A DNA stretch of 53,368 bases from Rubrivivax sp. (GCA_030680415.1 JAUXVE010000061.1:1-53368); one strand, 5' to 3'; numbered from the stretch's first letter, positions 33,884-45,561 are shown. Notes: a model not told the origin generated them from the sequence alone. Numbers and translations: made by a program.

Positions 33884-34224
33884 ACACCTCTGCCTGGTCT
33901 TCTGGTCACGCCTGATTCAAGCCGCGGCCGCTGCAGTGCTCGGACTTCGGTGCGACGAAGTGATGACTGGCTGAGCGAGCTGGAAGGCAGCGCCCTGGGA
34001 GTGGAGTAGCCGTGACGAACCCAACCCGTCGGTACGGCTTCTCAGACGGCTGAGAACCATTCTCCGCCAGGAGGTTCTGAGAATCCGAGCGTCTCCGGCG
34101 GAGCTTGGCGATCGGTCTGGCCGCCTTCCTTTAAACTCCGGGGCCTGAGCCGATCGGAAACACCAATCGGATCAACGGCTTGCCTATCCCGACCTTTCGG
34201 GTTGAAGGATTGAAAGAAGTTTGC
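33884..34224. other. Geneless stretch between mazF and tRNA-Ser
   Basis: About 340 bases with no supported gene. One short frame ending at the TAG near 34008 reads 'DDWLSELEGSALGVE', which looks protein-like and may be the tail of a lost gene. I could not assign it. A small hairpin CCCGA/TCGGG lies near 34188-34203, just past the tRNA 3' end. Confidence 0.4.
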
Positions 34225-34315
34225 TGGCGGAAAGGGAGGGATTCGAACCCTCGGTACTACGAAGTAGTACACCGGATTTCGAGTCCGGCGCATTCGACCA
34301 CTCTGCCACCTTTCC
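34225..34315 (-). tRNA. tRNA-Ser (anticodon CGA)
   Basis: On the minus strand the 91-base gene begins GGAAAGGTGGCAGAGTGGTC and ends CCTTTCC-G-CCA. The acceptor stem pairs GGAAAGG with CCTTTCC, the anticodon stem GCCGGACT-CGA-AATCCGGT gives anticodon CGA, a long class II variable arm follows (GTACTAC-TTC-GTAGTAC), and the T arm is GAGGG-TTCGAAT-CCCTC. The 3' CCA is encoded. It lies 43 bases downstream of serS on the same strand. Confidence 0.97.
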
Positions 34316-34358
34316 GGGGTGCGGTCTCGCGTGCAGCGAAGCCGCGCATTCTAGCGGA

Positions 34359-36714
<2,356 letters not shown>

Positions 36715-36718
<4 letters not shown>

Positions 36719-37188
36719 AGCACCCCCAGCACCTGGACCTCGAAGCGCACCGGCTGGCCGGCCAGCGGGTGGTTGAAGTCGAACAGCAGCCAGTCGGGCC
36801 CGAGTTCGCGCACCACGCCGGCGTAGCGGCCCTGGCCGTCGGGGGTGGGGAACTGCACTACGTCGCCCACCGCGTAGGGCTCGTCGGGGTCGCCCAATGC
36901 GCGCAGCAGGCCGAGCTTCACGCGCTGCAGCAGTGCGGGGTTGCGTTCGCCGAAGGCGCTGCCGGCAGGCAGGTCGAAGGCCTCGCGCGCACCTTCGGGC
37001 AGGCCGATCAGGTGCACTTCGATGGCCGGCGCCAGTTGCCCCGTGCCCAGCGACAAGGTTGCCGGCTTGTCGTCGAAGGTGTTCACGACATCGGCACCGT
37101 CGGGCCCGGCCAGGCGGTAGTGCAGGGTCAGGAACGAGCCTGGCTGGATGAGGTTCACGAAGGTCGTCGCCGTCGAATAGACTGCCAT
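36715..37188 (-). CDS. fkpB: FKBP-type peptidyl-prolyl isomerase (SlpA/FkpB)
   Basis: A 157-residue SlyD/FkpB-like isomerase. The FKBP core has '[20 protein letters not shown]' and '[20 protein letters not shown]', and the inserted flap has '[14 protein letters not shown]'. The C-terminus '[20 protein letters not shown]' is characteristic. There is no signal peptide, so it acts in the cytoplasm, possibly on nascent chains or metallo-enzymes. It overlaps ispH by four bases and diverges from radC. Confidence 0.93.
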
Positions 37189-37245
37189 CGATTCTACCGG
37201 CGCCCTTGCCGCGACCCGCTGCGCGACCATGCCACTGATCCCGCC

Positions 37246-37914
37246 ATGAAGGACCTGCCCGCCGACCAGCGCCCGCGCGAGAAGCTGCTGGCCCGCGGCG
37301 CGGCGTCGCTCGTCGACGCCGAGCTGCTGGCCTTGCTGCTGCGCACCGGCTACCGGGGCCAGGGCGTGCTGGCGCTGGCCGACGCCGTGTTGACGCGCTT
37401 CAACGGCTACGCCGGCCTGCTGCATGCCACGCCGGCCGAACTGGCCGGCATCAAGGGACTGGGCCCGGCCAAGCGCGCCGAGCTGCTGGCGGTGATCGAG
37501 ATGGCCCGCCGCGCGCTGGCCGAGCAGATGCAGTCGCGACCGGTGTTCGACACCCCGGACCGCGTCAAGGACTACCTGTCGCTGCACCTGCGCGGGCGCG
37601 AGCACGAGGTGTTCGTCGTGATGTTCCTCGACGGCCAGCATCGCCTGCTGCGCGTCGAGGACATGTTCCGCGGCACGCTGACGCAGACCAGCGTCTACCC
37701 GCGCGAGGTGGCCAAGCGCGCGCTGGCGCTGAACGCCGGCGCGGTGGTGCTGGCGCACAACCATCCCTCGGGCGTGGCCGAACCGTCGCGTGCCGACGAA
37801 TTCCTGACGCAGACGCTCAAGGCCGCGCTGCAGCTGGTGGACGTGCGCGTGCTCGACCACCTGGTGGTCGGCCAGGGCCAGGTGGTGTCGATGGCCGAGC
37901 GGGGGCTGTTGTGA
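37246..37914 (+). CDS. radC: RadC family JAMM/MPN protein
   Basis: A 222-residue protein. A helix-hairpin-helix segment ('[20 protein letters not shown]') precedes the RadC domain with the JAMM-like metal motif '[19 protein letters not shown]'. Despite its name, a direct role in DNA repair is unproven. The ATG at 37246 diverges from fkpB, with 57 bases between them. The last four bases (GTGA) overlap the next gene's GTG start. Confidence 0.96.
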   Translation: MKDLPADQRPREKLLARGAASLVDAELLALLLRTGYRGQGVLALADAVLTRFNGYAGLLHATPAELAGIKGLGPAKRAELLAVIEMARRALAEQMQSRPVFDTPDRVKDYLSLHLRGREHEVFVVMFLDGQHRLLRVEDMFRGTLTQTSVYPREVAKRALALNAGAVVLAHNHPSGVAEPSRADEFLTQTLKAALQLVDVRVLDHLVVGQGQVVSMAERGLL

Positions 37915-38543
37915 AGGCGCGTGGCCTGGCCGAACTCGAACTGCTGCGCTCGGCGCTGCGCGAACGCGAGCGCGTGGCTGCCGAGCAGGCCGCCCGCGAG
38001 CATGCGGCACGGGCCGCCGCCGAGCGGCACAAGCGCGCCTTCGCCGATGCCGTGGGCCCGGTTGCTCCGCTGCGGCCGCATGGGCGCGCCCGGCCCACGC
38101 TGGCGCGCCCGACACCCGAGCCGCGGCAGCGCCTGCTCGACGAACAGGCGGCGCTGCAGGAAGCAATCTCCGACGAGATCGACGCCGAGTCGCTGCTGCT
38201 CACCGACGACGGCCTGAGTTTCCGCCGCGCCGGCGTCGGCCTGGACGTGGTGACGCGGCTGCGCCGTGGCCATTGGGCTATCCAGGGCCAGATCGACCTG
38301 CACGGCCTGCGCCGCGAAGAGGCGCGCGAGCAACTCGCCGCCTTCATGCACGAGGCGGCGCGCCGCGGCTGGCGCTGCCTGCGCGTGGTGCACGGCAAGG
38401 GTTTGGGTTCACCCGGCCGCGTGCCGGTGCTCAAGGCGCGCGTGCGGCGTTGGCTCGGCCAGCACGTTGCCGTCATCGCCTTCACACAGGCGCGTGCCGC
38501 CGACGGCGGCGCAGGAGCGTTGATCGTGCTGCTGCAAGGCTGA
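37911..38543 (+). CDS. Smr-domain protein
   Basis: A 210-residue protein starting at GTG 37911 and overlapping the radC stop. The N-terminal half is charged and helical. The C-terminal 90 residues are an Smr domain with '[20 protein letters not shown]' and '[20 protein letters not shown]', the LHG and GKG motifs of MutS2/SmrA-type nucleases. Stand-alone Smr proteins in proteobacteria are linked to endonuclease activity on nicked or branched DNA, or on RNA at stalled ribosomes. Confidence 0.92.
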   Translation: MKARGLAELELLRSALRERERVAAEQAAREHAARAAAERHKRAFADAVGPVAPLRPHGRARPTLARPTPEPRQRLLDEQAALQEAISDEIDAESLLLTDDGLSFRRAGVGLDVVTRLRRGHWAIQGQIDLHGLRREEAREQLAAFMHEAARRGWRCLRVVHGKGLGSPGRVPVLKARVRRWLGQHVAVIAFTQARAADGGAGALIVLLQG

Positions 38544-38567
38544 GCGCAACACCGTTGCGGCACGCTT

Positions 38568-38957
38568 TCAGCGGTTGCGCATCCAGTCGGCGGTGCCGAA
38601 GAAGGACTCCGCCAGGCGCTGCGCCAGCGTCGTGTCCAGTTCCTGTTCCTGCATGGCCTGGATCATGCAAGCCATCCACTGGTCCCGTTCCGCAATGCCG
38701 ATGGCGTAGGGCAGGTGGCGCGCGCGCAGTCGGGGGTGGCCGTAGCGTTGCACGTAGAGATCGGGGCCGCCGAGCCAGCCGCAGAGGAACGCATGCAGCT
38801 TGTCGCGTGATCCGTCCAGCGTGCCCGGGTGCAGCACCCGGATGCCGGCGTAGCCCGGCTCCAGGTCCATCAGGTCGTAGAAGCGGTCGACCAGAGCGCG
38901 CACGCCGGACTCGCCGCCCAGGCGCACGAAGGGCGCGCTGGCCTCGGCCGCAGCCAC
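38568..38957 (-). CDS. Group II truncated haemoglobin
   Basis: A 129-residue 2/2 globin. The proximal-histidine region reads 'YVQRYGHPRLRARHLPYAIG', and 'FLCGWLGGPDLYV' matches the group II (trHbO) pattern. The C-terminal 'WMACMIQAMQEQ' holds the aromatic G8-type tryptophan. It binds haem and probably oxygen or nitric oxide. The GTG start lies seven bases after the MinD-like gene stop, so it is likely the last gene of that operon. Confidence 0.9.
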   Translation of the reverse strand: MAAAEASAPFVRLGGESGVRALVDRFYDLMDLEPGYAGIRVLHPGTLDGSRDKLHAFLCGWLGGPDLYVQRYGHPRLRARHLPYAIGIAERDQWMACMIQAMQEQELDTTLAQRLAESFFGTADWMRNR

Positions 38958-38964
38958 GGCGTCC

Positions 38965-39753
38965 TCAAGCCGCCGTCATGCGGCCGGCGATCGCGGCCAG
39001 CGCGATCGACACCGGCGCACCGGGCAGGGTCTCGAACACCAGCTCGCGGCGCTGCACGGCTTCGCGCATCGCCGGGTCGGCCGGCAATTCGCCCAGCAGA
39101 TCGAGCTGCACCGGGCTGTCCAGACCCGGGTTGACGTAGCGGTCCACCACCTGCTGCAGTTGCTGGCGCACCGTGCGGCCATCGCCCGGCCGGCGCGCCT
39201 GGTTGACGATCAGTCTCATGCGCCGCCGGCCCTGCCCGGTGGCCAGCACCTTGATGGTGGCGTAGGCGTCGGTCAGCGAGGTCGGCTCGGGCGTCACCAC
39301 CACCAGCACCTCACCGGCCAGCGACACGGTGTACAGCACGACGTCGGAAATGCCGGCCCCGGTGTCGAGCAGCACGTGGTCGAACATCGGCTCGACCACC
39401 TGCATGACCTGCTGCAACTGCTCGCGCACTTCCGGCGTCATGCGCGAGTACTCGACCATGCCCGAGCCGGCCAGCAGCACCGAGAACCCGCCGGGTGCCG
39501 GCAGGATGGCGTCGCGCAGCGAGCTCTTGCCGGTGAAGACGTCGTGCAGGGTGACCTTGGGATACAGGTTCAGCACCACGTCGAGATTGGCCAGGCCAAG
39601 GTCGGCGTCGAGCACCAGCACGCGGCGGCCGGTGCGCGCCAGCGCGGCGGCCAGGTTGGCCGAGACGACGGTCTTGCCCACACCGCCCTTGCCGCTGGTC
39701 ATGGCAATGATCTTCGTTGAGGCGTGCGGCGACGTCGGCGTCGTCGAGGTCAT
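38965..39753 (-). CDS. MinD/ParA-family ATPase (FlhG-like)
   Basis: A 262-residue deviant Walker ATPase. Walker A is 'TSGKGGVGKTVVSANLAAAL', Walker A' is 'VLVLDADLGLANLDVVLNL', and 'HVLLDTGAGISDVVLYTVSL' is the Walker B region. The family positions protein complexes or plasmids in the cell. The 'LGLANLDVVL' segment resembles FlhG/YlxH more than MinD, but no flagellar genes are present. Its ATG overlaps the diguanylate cyclase stop by four bases, so both are made together. Confidence 0.9.
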   Translation of the reverse strand: MTSTTPTSPHASTKIIAMTSGKGGVGKTVVSANLAAALARTGRRVLVLDADLGLANLDVVLNLYPKVTLHDVFTGKSSLRDAILPAPGGFSVLLAGSGMVEYSRMTPEVREQLQQVMQVVEPMFDHVLLDTGAGISDVVLYTVSLAGEVLVVVTPEPTSLTDAYATIKVLATGQGRRRMRLIVNQARRPGDGRTVRQQLQQVVDRYVNPGLDSPVQLDLLGELPADPAMREAVQRRELVFETLPGAPVSIALAAIAGRMTAA

Positions 39754-40475
39754 TCGTGGTCCTGGAACTGAAAGGTCTCGAAGAGCAGACGCTTCTCTTC
39801 GTTGCTGACCACCGAGACTGCGGTCGGTTCGAGCCGCACCAGGTTGCGACCCTGGGCCTTGGCCCGGTAGAGCTGCTGGTCGACACGCTCCTGCCACCGC
39901 GCCGGCGTCGAACGCACCCACTGCGGCGCGAAGGCGCCGCCGATGCTCAAGCTGACCGTGATCTGCTTGTTGGGGCCGATGCACACCGGCATGCGTTCGA
40001 TGCGCCGCCGCACGCGTTCGGCCACGGCTTCACCGAAGGCGGTGCCGCAGTTCGGCAGGATGATGGCGAATTCCTCGCCGCCCACGCGCGCCACCAGGTC
40101 CATTGGTCGCACGCTGTCCAGCAACGCGATGGCCACGGCCTTCAGCACCTGGTCGCCGGCGGCGTGGCCCCAGGTGTCGTTGACGTTCTTGAAGTGGTCG
40201 ATGTCCAGCGTCAGCAGCAGCGCCGGCTCGCCGCTGCGCGCCACGCGGTCGACCTCGCGCGCCAGCGCCAGTTCGAAGGCGCGCCGGTTGGCCAGGCCGG
40301 TGAGCGCGTCGCGGCTGGACAGATCCACCAGCGCGTCGACCAACTCCTGCATCCAGGCGGCGCTGCCGGGGTCGCCGGGCAGAGGCTGGCAACCCGCCTG
40401 CGCCAGCAACTGCAGCGCCTGCTCGAGTTGGAGCGTGTTGCCGTTCGGCGCGGTCGGGGGCGAGAATCTTTCCAT
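39750..40475 (-). CDS. GGDEF-domain diguanylate cyclase
   Basis: A protein of about 241 residues. A short N-terminal helical region of about 65 residues precedes a GGDEF domain: 'SRDALTGLANRRAFELALAR', 'TLDIDHFKNVNDTWGHAAGD' and the active-site loop 'VGGEEF'. An RxxD inhibitory site ('RPMD') stands five residues before it, so product feedback is possible. It should make cyclic di-GMP. The start at 40475 was chosen; 40502 is possible. No membrane segment or known sensor domain is visible, so any input may come from its operon partners. Confidence 0.92.
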   Translation of the reverse strand: MERFSPPTAPNGNTLQLEQALQLLAQAGCQPLPGDPGSAAWMQELVDALVDLSSRDALTGLANRRAFELALAREVDRVARSGEPALLLTLDIDHFKNVNDTWGHAAGDQVLKAVAIALLDSVRPMDLVARVGGEEFAIILPNCGTAFGEAVAERVRRRIERMPVCIGPNKQITVSLSIGGAFAPQWVRSTPARWQERVDQQLYRAKAQGRNLVRLEPTAVSVVSNEEKRLLFETFQFQDHE

Positions 40476-40607
40476 GGGGCGCCTGGGGCGGGGCAAGCGC
40501 ATGCCAAGAGTGCGGGTGCAACGAGTCTAGCAGCGGCGTCACGGCGGCCGAACGCGGGAATACGGCCACTGACGGGTGCCATTTCAATCAACGCCGAGCG
40601 TGTGGCC

Positions 40608-40630
40608 CCGTCCGGGTTGTGGCCGGACGG
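40608..40630 (-). terminator. Hairpin downstream of the DUF1127 gene
   Basis: CCGTCCGG pairs with CCGGACGG around a seven-base loop, 14 bases after the DUF1127 stop on the minus strand. There is no T-tract, so termination strength is uncertain. Confidence 0.5.
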
Positions 40631-40643
40631 CGCCTCGGATGGA

Positions 40644-40880
40644 TCACCACAGGCCGCGTTCGTGGTCCCAGAGCGTGCGGCTCGGCGCCGGCGGCGCCCG
40701 CTCGGCCAGACCGATGTCGCGCCGCATGCTGTCGCTCAGTTGCTCCAGGGCGCGCCATTCGGCCCGCCGTACCGATTGCGCGCGCCAGGTGGCCCAGGTG
40801 CGGCGCAGCGCAGCGAGCCAGCGTTGTGGCGGCGCCTGGCACATCGTCAAGGCGGCGGGTGGGCAGCAGGCAGTGGTCAT
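40644..40880 (-). CDS. DUF1127 small protein (YjiS-like)
   Basis: A 78-residue basic protein. The C-terminal 'WRALEQLSDSMRRDIGLAE' is the DUF1127 signature, seen in small proteins of proteobacteria that affect RNA turnover or phosphate and amino-acid responses in some species. The ATG at 40880 has CTGGAG upstream. An earlier in-frame ATG at 40913 would lie in probable promoter DNA. It diverges from a LysR regulator. Confidence 0.85.
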   Translation of the reverse strand: MTTACCPPAALTMCQAPPQRWLAALRRTWATWRAQSVRRAEWRALEQLSDSMRRDIGLAERAPPAPSRTLWDHERGLW

Positions 40881-40966
40881 GATCGGGCTCCAGGTTTCGG
40901 TGCTGGAAAGCATATAAGCAAGTATGACCGGAGAAAATCGACAATTTCTGGTGTGTTTGTTCAGCT
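40881..40966. promoter_or_regulatory. Shared promoter region of DUF1127 gene and LysR regulator
   Basis: An 86-base AT-rich island between divergent genes. It holds CATATAAGCAAGTATG (40912-40927) and AAAATCGACAATTTC (40934-40948), both with partial dyad symmetry and T-N11-A spacing, as expected for LysR operators and -10 boxes on both strands. The exact promoters were not resolved. Confidence 0.5.
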
Positions 40967-41890
40967 ATGCTTACCAGCGTGGCCCGATTGCCCCTGAACA
41001 CCCTGCCCGCCTTTCGCGTCGCGGCGCGTTTGCAGAACCTGCGCGCGGCGGCCGAAGAATTGCACCTCACGCACAGCGCGGTCAGCCAGCAGATCAAGCT
41101 GCTGGAAGAGCAGATCGGCCTGCCGTTGTTCGAACGGCGTGGCCGCAGCATCGTGCTCAATGCCGCCGGCGCCGCGCTGCAGCGCGCCGTGGAGCCGGCG
41201 CTCGACCGCCTGGCCGACGGCTTGCGCGCGGCCCAGGCGGCTGCAGCGGGCGCGGCCCAGCAGGTGCGGTTGACGGTGCTGCCGTCGTTTGCGCAGCGCT
41301 GGCTGCTGCCGCGCATGGGCCGCTGGCGCGAGCGCCACCCCGAGATCACGATCGAGTTGCACGCCTCGCAGCAGGTGGTGGACCTGCAGCGCGAAGGCTT
41401 CCACGCCGCGCTGCGCATCGGTGCCGGCCACTGGCGTGGCCTGCAGGCCGAACGCCTGCTGGATTCGCCCATCGTCGCCGTGGCCTCACCGGCGCGCGCC
41501 GCGCGGCTGCGGCCCGGCGACCTGGCTGCGATCGCCGCCGAGCCGCTGCTGGGCTCGGCCGAGATGTGGGAGCGCTGGCTGGCGCTGGGGGGCCAGAGCC
41601 TGGCCGCCAAGCCGGTGGCGGAGTTCAACGATGCCGGGCTGATGCTGCAGGCGGTGGAGCAGGACATCGGCATCGCGCTGGCGCGCGGCCTGCTGGCGGC
41701 CGACGCGCTGCAGGCCGGGCGGTTGGTGCAGTTGTCGCCGCTGGCGCTGGCCGACACCGACTTTGCCACCTACTGGCTGGTGCACCCGCCTGAACTCGCC
41801 GGCTGGCCACCGCTGGTCGCCCTGCGCGACTGGCTGTTCGAGGAGATGGCCCTGTCGCGCCAGGCGCTGGCCGCACTTCAGCGGTCCTGA
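40967..41890 (+). CDS. LysR-family transcriptional regulator (GcvA-like)
   Basis: A 307-residue LysR regulator. The winged HTH is 'LPAFRVAARLQNLRAAAEEL', then 'HLTHSAVSQQIKLLEEQIGL' and 'PLFERRGRSIVL'. The effector domain begins 'QVRLTVLPSFAQRWLLPRMG'. The N-terminal pattern places it in the GcvA-like subgroup. It probably controls the divergent DUF1127 gene and itself; the ligand is unknown. Its end overlaps the convergent hemW end by 13 bases. Confidence 0.94.
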   Translation: MLTSVARLPLNTLPAFRVAARLQNLRAAAEELHLTHSAVSQQIKLLEEQIGLPLFERRGRSIVLNAAGAALQRAVEPALDRLADGLRAAQAAAAGAAQQVRLTVLPSFAQRWLLPRMGRWRERHPEITIELHASQQVVDLQREGFHAALRIGAGHWRGLQAERLLDSPIVAVASPARAARLRPGDLAAIAAEPLLGSAEMWERWLALGGQSLAAKPVAEFNDAGLMLQAVEQDIGIALARGLLAADALQAGRLVQLSPLALADTDFATYWLVHPPELAGWPPLVALRDWLFEEMALSRQALAALQRS

Positions 41891-43092
41891 GTGCCCCCGG
41901 CTGCCGGCGGCAGGAACAGCGCTTGCAGGTCGGACAGGAAGTCGAAGCCACGCGCCGTGGGCCGCACGACGGTGCCGGCCGCGTCGCGCTCGACGAGGCC
42001 ACGGCTTTCGGCCGCGGCCAACGCGGCCTGCACCGCCGACAGCGGCAGCCCGGTGCGTTCGGCAAACAGCGCCAGCTCGAAGCCATCGCGCAGGCGCAAG
42101 GTGTTGAGCATGAACTCGAACGGCAGGTCGCGCCGCGCCACCTCGTGTTCGTTCGACACCGCCTGCCCGAGCAGCGCATTCTTCATGTACGCCGCCGGCT
42201 CGCGCCAGCGCACCTGGCGCAGCACGCGGTGCGCAAAGCTCAGCTTGCCGTGCGCGCCGGCGCCGATACCGAGGTAGTCGCCGAACTGCCAGTAGTTGAG
42301 GTTGTGCCGGCAGCGATGCCCTGGCCGCGCGTAGGCCGAGACCTCGTAACGCTGCAGCCCGGCAGCGCCGGCACGTGCGGTGACGAGGTCGAGCATGTCG
42401 CTGGCCAGGTCGTCGTCGGGCAGCAGCGGCGGCCGCAACGCGAACACGGTGTTCGGCTCGACCGTCAGGTGGTAGACCGACAAGTGCGGCGGTGCGTAGC
42501 CGAGCGCAGTGTCGAGGTCGCGCTGCAGCGCTGCCAGCGTCTGCCCCGGCAGCGCATACATGAGGTCGATGTTGAAGGTGTCGAAGGCCGCCTGCGCCTC
42601 GGCCACCGCGGCGTGGGCCTGGGCGGCGTCGTGCACGCGGCCGATGCGCCCGAGCGACTCGTCGTCGAAGCTCTGCACGCCGATCGACAACCGCGTCACG
42701 CCCGCGGCGCGCAAGGCCCTGAACCGTTCACGCTCGAAGGTGCCCGGGTTGGCCTCGAGTGTGATCTCGGCGCCGGGCTCCAAGGGCAGGCGGGCGCGGA
42801 TGTCGGCCAGCAGGCGGTCGATGCCGGCCGGCGAGAACAGGCTGGGCGTACCGCCGCCGATGAAGATGCTGGCCGCGCGCCGGCCCCACACCAACGGCAG
42901 CGCCGATTCCAGGTCGGCCACCAGTGCATCGAGGTACGCCGACTCGGGCAGCTCGCCCGATCTCTCATGGGAATTGAAGTCGCAGTAGGGGCACTTCTTC
43001 AGACACCACGGCAGGTGAACGTACAGCGCCAGCGGTGGCAACGCGCCGAGCTGCAGCGTGCCCGGTCGCATGTATTGCTCGACGGGCGTCAC
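41878..43092 (-). CDS. hemW: HemW, radical SAM haem chaperone
   Basis: A 404-residue radical SAM protein. The cluster motif Cys30-x3-Cys34-x2-Cys37 ('HLPWCLKKCPYCDFNSHE') is followed by 'IFIGGGTPSLFSPAGIDRLL' and 'ITLEANPGTFERERFRAL'. It lacks the extra features of oxygen-independent coproporphyrinogen oxidase HemN, so the HemW name is preferred. HemW transfers haem to respiratory proteins. It ends the rph-rdgB-hemW run. The start is uncertain: GTG 43092 or ATG 43071. Confidence 0.92.
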   Translation of the reverse strand: MTPVEQYMRPGTLQLGALPPLALYVHLPWCLKKCPYCDFNSHERSGELPESAYLDALVADLESALPLVWGRRAASIFIGGGTPSLFSPAGIDRLLADIRARLPLEPGAEITLEANPGTFERERFRALRAAGVTRLSIGVQSFDDESLGRIGRVHDAAQAHAAVAEAQAAFDTFNIDLMYALPGQTLAALQRDLDTALGYAPPHLSVYHLTVEPNTVFALRPPLLPDDDLASDMLDLVTARAGAAGLQRYEVSAYARPGHRCRHNLNYWQFGDYLGIGAGAHGKLSFAHRVLRQVRWREPAAYMKNALLGQAVSNEHEVARRDLPFEFMLNTLRLRDGFELALFAERTGLPLSAVQAALAAAESRGLVERDAAGTVVRPTARGFDFLSDLQALFLPPAAGGTQDR

Positions 43093-43119
43093 GGACGAAC
43101 CCAGCGGCCGCCGCGGAAC

Positions 43120-43183
43120 CGGCTTCGCCGGGCCGCAGGCGGCGCCCCCCTGGGGGGGAGCGCCGGAGGCGCTACGGGGGGGG
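43120..43183. repeat. GC-rich double-hairpin element between rdgB and hemW
   Basis: GGCGCCCCCC paired with GGGGGGAGCGCC (43141-43164) and AGCGCC-GGA-GGCGCT (43159-43173) overlap as alternative stems, ending in a run of G. This type of block is common between genes in Burkholderiales. It may attenuate transcription into hemW. Confidence 0.55.
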
Positions 43184-43819
43184 TCATGTTCGCCACACTT
43201 CGCGCAACAGCAAGCGCATCTGCGCCATGGCGCGGGCGCGGTGGCTGTGGCGGTTCTTGGTCTCGGCGTCGAGCTCGGCGACCGAGGCGCCGAGGTCGGG
43301 GATCCACATCAGGGGGTCGTAGCCGAATCCGCCCTCACCCCGCGGCGCCTCCAGGATGCGGCCCGGCCAGCGCCCCACCGCCACCAGCGGCTGCGGGTCG
43401 GCGGCGTGGCGCACGGCGACCAGCGTGCTGACGAAGTGGGCGCGGCGGTCGGCCTGGCCCTGCAGCCGCTGCAGCAGCAGCGCATTGTTGGCCGCGTCCT
43501 GCACGCGACGCCGGGCCTCGCGGTCACCGTCGGCGGCCGGCACCGGTGCGAAGTGCGCCGAGCCCACGCCCGGCGAGCCGCCCAGCGTATCGACGCACAG
43601 GCCCGAGTCGTCGGCGATGGCCGCGCCGCCGGCCGCCGCCGCGGCATGGCGCGCCTTGGCCAGCGCGTTCTCGATGAAGGTGATGTGCGGTTCCTCGGCC
43701 TCGCCGACGCCGAGCTCGGCCTGCGCCACCAGCTCCACGGCCAGGCCACCGAGCAAGGCTCGCAGCTCCGACAGCTTCCTGGCGTTGTTGGACGCCAGCA
43801 CCAGGCGCAACGCCGCCAT
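43184..43819 (-). CDS. rdgB: RdgB, dITP/XTP pyrophosphatase
   Basis: A 211-residue Ham1-family enzyme that clears non-canonical purine triphosphates. The N-terminal 'LVLASNNARKLSELRALLGG' is the nucleotide-binding signature, followed by 'FIENALAKARHAAAA', 'ADDSGLCVDTLGGSPGV', 'GFGYDPLMWIPDLGASVAEL' and 'KNRHSHRARAM'. The ATG at 43819 shares a base with the rph stop, a conserved pairing. Confidence 0.96.
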   Translation of the reverse strand: MAALRLVLASNNARKLSELRALLGGLAVELVAQAELGVGEAEEPHITFIENALAKARHAAAAAGGAAIADDSGLCVDTLGGSPGVGSAHFAPVPAADGDREARRRVQDAANNALLLQRLQGQADRRAHFVSTLVAVRHAADPQPLVAVGRWPGRILEAPRGEGGFGYDPLMWIPDLGASVAELDAETKNRHSHRARAMAQMRLLLREVWRT

Positions 43820-44547
43820 CAGGCCAGGCCGAGCGCGTGCCGCTGCGCAACCACCAGTTCGCGGATGCCCTTGTCGGCCAGCGCCAGCAGCGCATCCATC
43901 TCGGCGCGCGTGAAGGGCGCGCCCTCGGCCGTGCCCTGCACTTCGACGAAGCCGCCGGCGGCCGTCATGACGACGTTCATGTCGGTGTCGCAGGCCGAGT
44001 CTTCGTCGTAATCCAGGTCCAGCAGCGGCGTGCCCTGCACCACGCCCACCGACACCGCGGCCACGAAGTCGCGGATCGGGCTGGCCTCCAGGCGGCCCTG
44101 CGCCTGCAGCCAGCTCACGGCGTCGTGCGCGGCGGTGAAGGCGCCGGTGATGGCCGCCGTGCGTGTGCCGCCGTCGGCCTGCAGCACGTCGCAGTCGAGC
44201 TGGATCGTGCGTTCGCCCAGCGCCGTGAGGTCGAACACGGTGCGCAGCGAGCGGCCGATCAGGCGCTGGATCTCCTGCGTGCGGCCGCTTTGCTTGCCCC
44301 TGGCCGCCTCGCGGTCGCTGCGTGTGTGCGTGCTGCGCGGCAGCATGCCGTATTCGCCGGTGACCCAGCCCTGGCCGCTGCCGCGCTTGTGCGGCGGCAC
44401 CTTCTCTTCCACCGACGCCGTGCACAGCACGCGGGTGTCGCCGAAGCACACCAGCACCGAGCCTTCGGCGTGGCGCGTGTAGCCGCGTTCCAGGGTGACC
44501 GGGCGCATTGCATCGGCAGCGCGGTCGGCGAATCGTTCGTACGTCAT
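43819..44547 (-). CDS. rph: RNase PH
   Basis: A 242-residue phosphorolytic exoribonuclease that trims tRNA 3' ends. Recognisable parts are '[20 protein letters not shown]', '[20 protein letters not shown]', '[20 protein letters not shown]' and '[20 protein letters not shown]', all standard RNase PH segments. The full length argues for an active enzyme. It lies 62 bases after the phosphatase gene and overlaps rdgB by one base. Confidence 0.97.
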   Translation of the reverse strand: MTYERFADRAADAMRPVTLERGYTRHAEGSVLVCFGDTRVLCTASVEEKVPPHKRGSGQGWVTGEYGMLPRSTHTRSDREAARGKQSGRTQEIQRLIGRSLRTVFDLTALGERTIQLDCDVLQADGGTRTAAITGAFTAAHDAVSWLQAQGRLEASPIRDFVAAVSVGVVQGTPLLDLDYDEDSACDTDMNVVMTAAGGFVEVQGTAEGAPFTRAEMDALLALADKGIRELVVAQRHALGLA

Positions 44548-44609
44548 GGGCAGGATCCAGGAAGGATGGGAAACCTCGGCACCAGATGCGCCGCGGTGGG
44601 AACGAGAGG

Positions 44610-45524
44610 CTAGCGCCGCTTGCTGGAGCTGCGCTCGATGGCCTCGTTGATCTCGCGGATCGAACGCTCGATCTCGGCATCGTCGAGTTCGTCGCCGGCT
44701 GAACCGGTGCCCAGGCTGGCCTGGATGGTCGAAGCGAAGACCTCGTCGCCCAGCGACATCGTCGACACGCCGCCGGCGCTGTCCAGGTCTTCGGCGGCCT
44801 CCCACTCCACCGCCAGCACGGTGACGTTGTCGCTGCCCTCGCCACCGGCACGCAAGGCGAGCTCGACCAGTTCGGGCACCGCTTCCGAGATCGGGTTCCT
44901 GGCCAGCACCCCGGTGATGACGGTGTCGTCGACCGTGCCCCACAGGCCGTCCGAGCACAACATCAGGCGGTCGCCCGGGTACACCACCAGCGGGCCGGCG
45001 GTGTCGATGACGGGTTTGCCGGGGCTGCCCAGGCAGGTGAAGAGCACGTTGCGGTTGACGCGGTCGGCCATCGGCACCACCCGCGCCAGCGCTTCCTGCA
45101 GTTCGGTATAGGAGTGGTCGCGCGTGCGCGTCACCAGCTTGTCGCCGCGCACCAGGTACAGCCGCGAATCGCCGCAATGCGCCCAATACGCCGTATTGCC
45201 CTGCAGCACGCAGGCCACGATGGTGGTGCGCGGCGTGTCCATCAGCCCCTGTTCGGTGGCATAGCGCAAGAGCTGGTGGTGGCCGGCGATGATGGCCTCG
45301 TGCAGGAAGCGCAGCGGCTCGGCCAGGCTCGGCCGCGCGTCGCGCTGAAACAGCGCGGCCAGCGTCTGCAGGGCCAACTGGGAGGCGACCTCGCCTTGCG
45401 GATGCCCGCCCATGCCGTCGGCCAGCGCAAACAGGCCCGAGTCCCGCGTGTAGCAGTAACCCATGCGGTCTTCGTTCTTGTCGCGGCCGCCCTTGCGGCT
45501 GACCTGGTAGACGGAGAATCTCAT
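44610..45524 (-). CDS. PP2C-type Ser/Thr protein phosphatase
   Basis: A 304-residue PPM/PP2C phosphatase. Metal-binding aspartates are visible in '[11 protein letters not shown]', '[18 protein letters not shown]', '[15 protein letters not shown]', '[14 protein letters not shown]' and '[14 protein letters not shown]'. The last 50 residues form an acidic, serine-rich tail. It is encoded next to a Ser/Thr kinase in the same orientation, so the two probably act on the same targets. Confidence 0.95.
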   Translation of the reverse strand: MRFSVYQVSRKGGRDKNEDRMGYCYTRDSGLFALADGMGGHPQGEVASQLALQTLAALFQRDARPSLAEPLRFLHEAIIAGHHQLLRYATEQGLMDTPRTTIVACVLQGNTAYWAHCGDSRLYLVRGDKLVTRTRDHSYTELQEALARVVPMADRVNRNVLFTCLGSPGKPVIDTAGPLVVYPGDRLMLCSDGLWGTVDDTVITGVLARNPISEAVPELVELALRAGGEGSDNVTVLAVEWEAAEDLDSAGGVSTMSLGDEVFASTIQASLGTGSAGDELDDAEIERSIREINEAIERSSSKRR

Positions 45525-45561
45525 CGGAGCCGACGCCGTGCCCGAGAGCGAGCTTGGGGGC

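Noticed and set aside
43184..44851. A 555-residue minus-strand frame covering rdgB and part of rph and the phosphatase
   Set aside because: Only the last 211 residues are RdgB; the rest is out-of-phase sequence of rph and the phosphatase.
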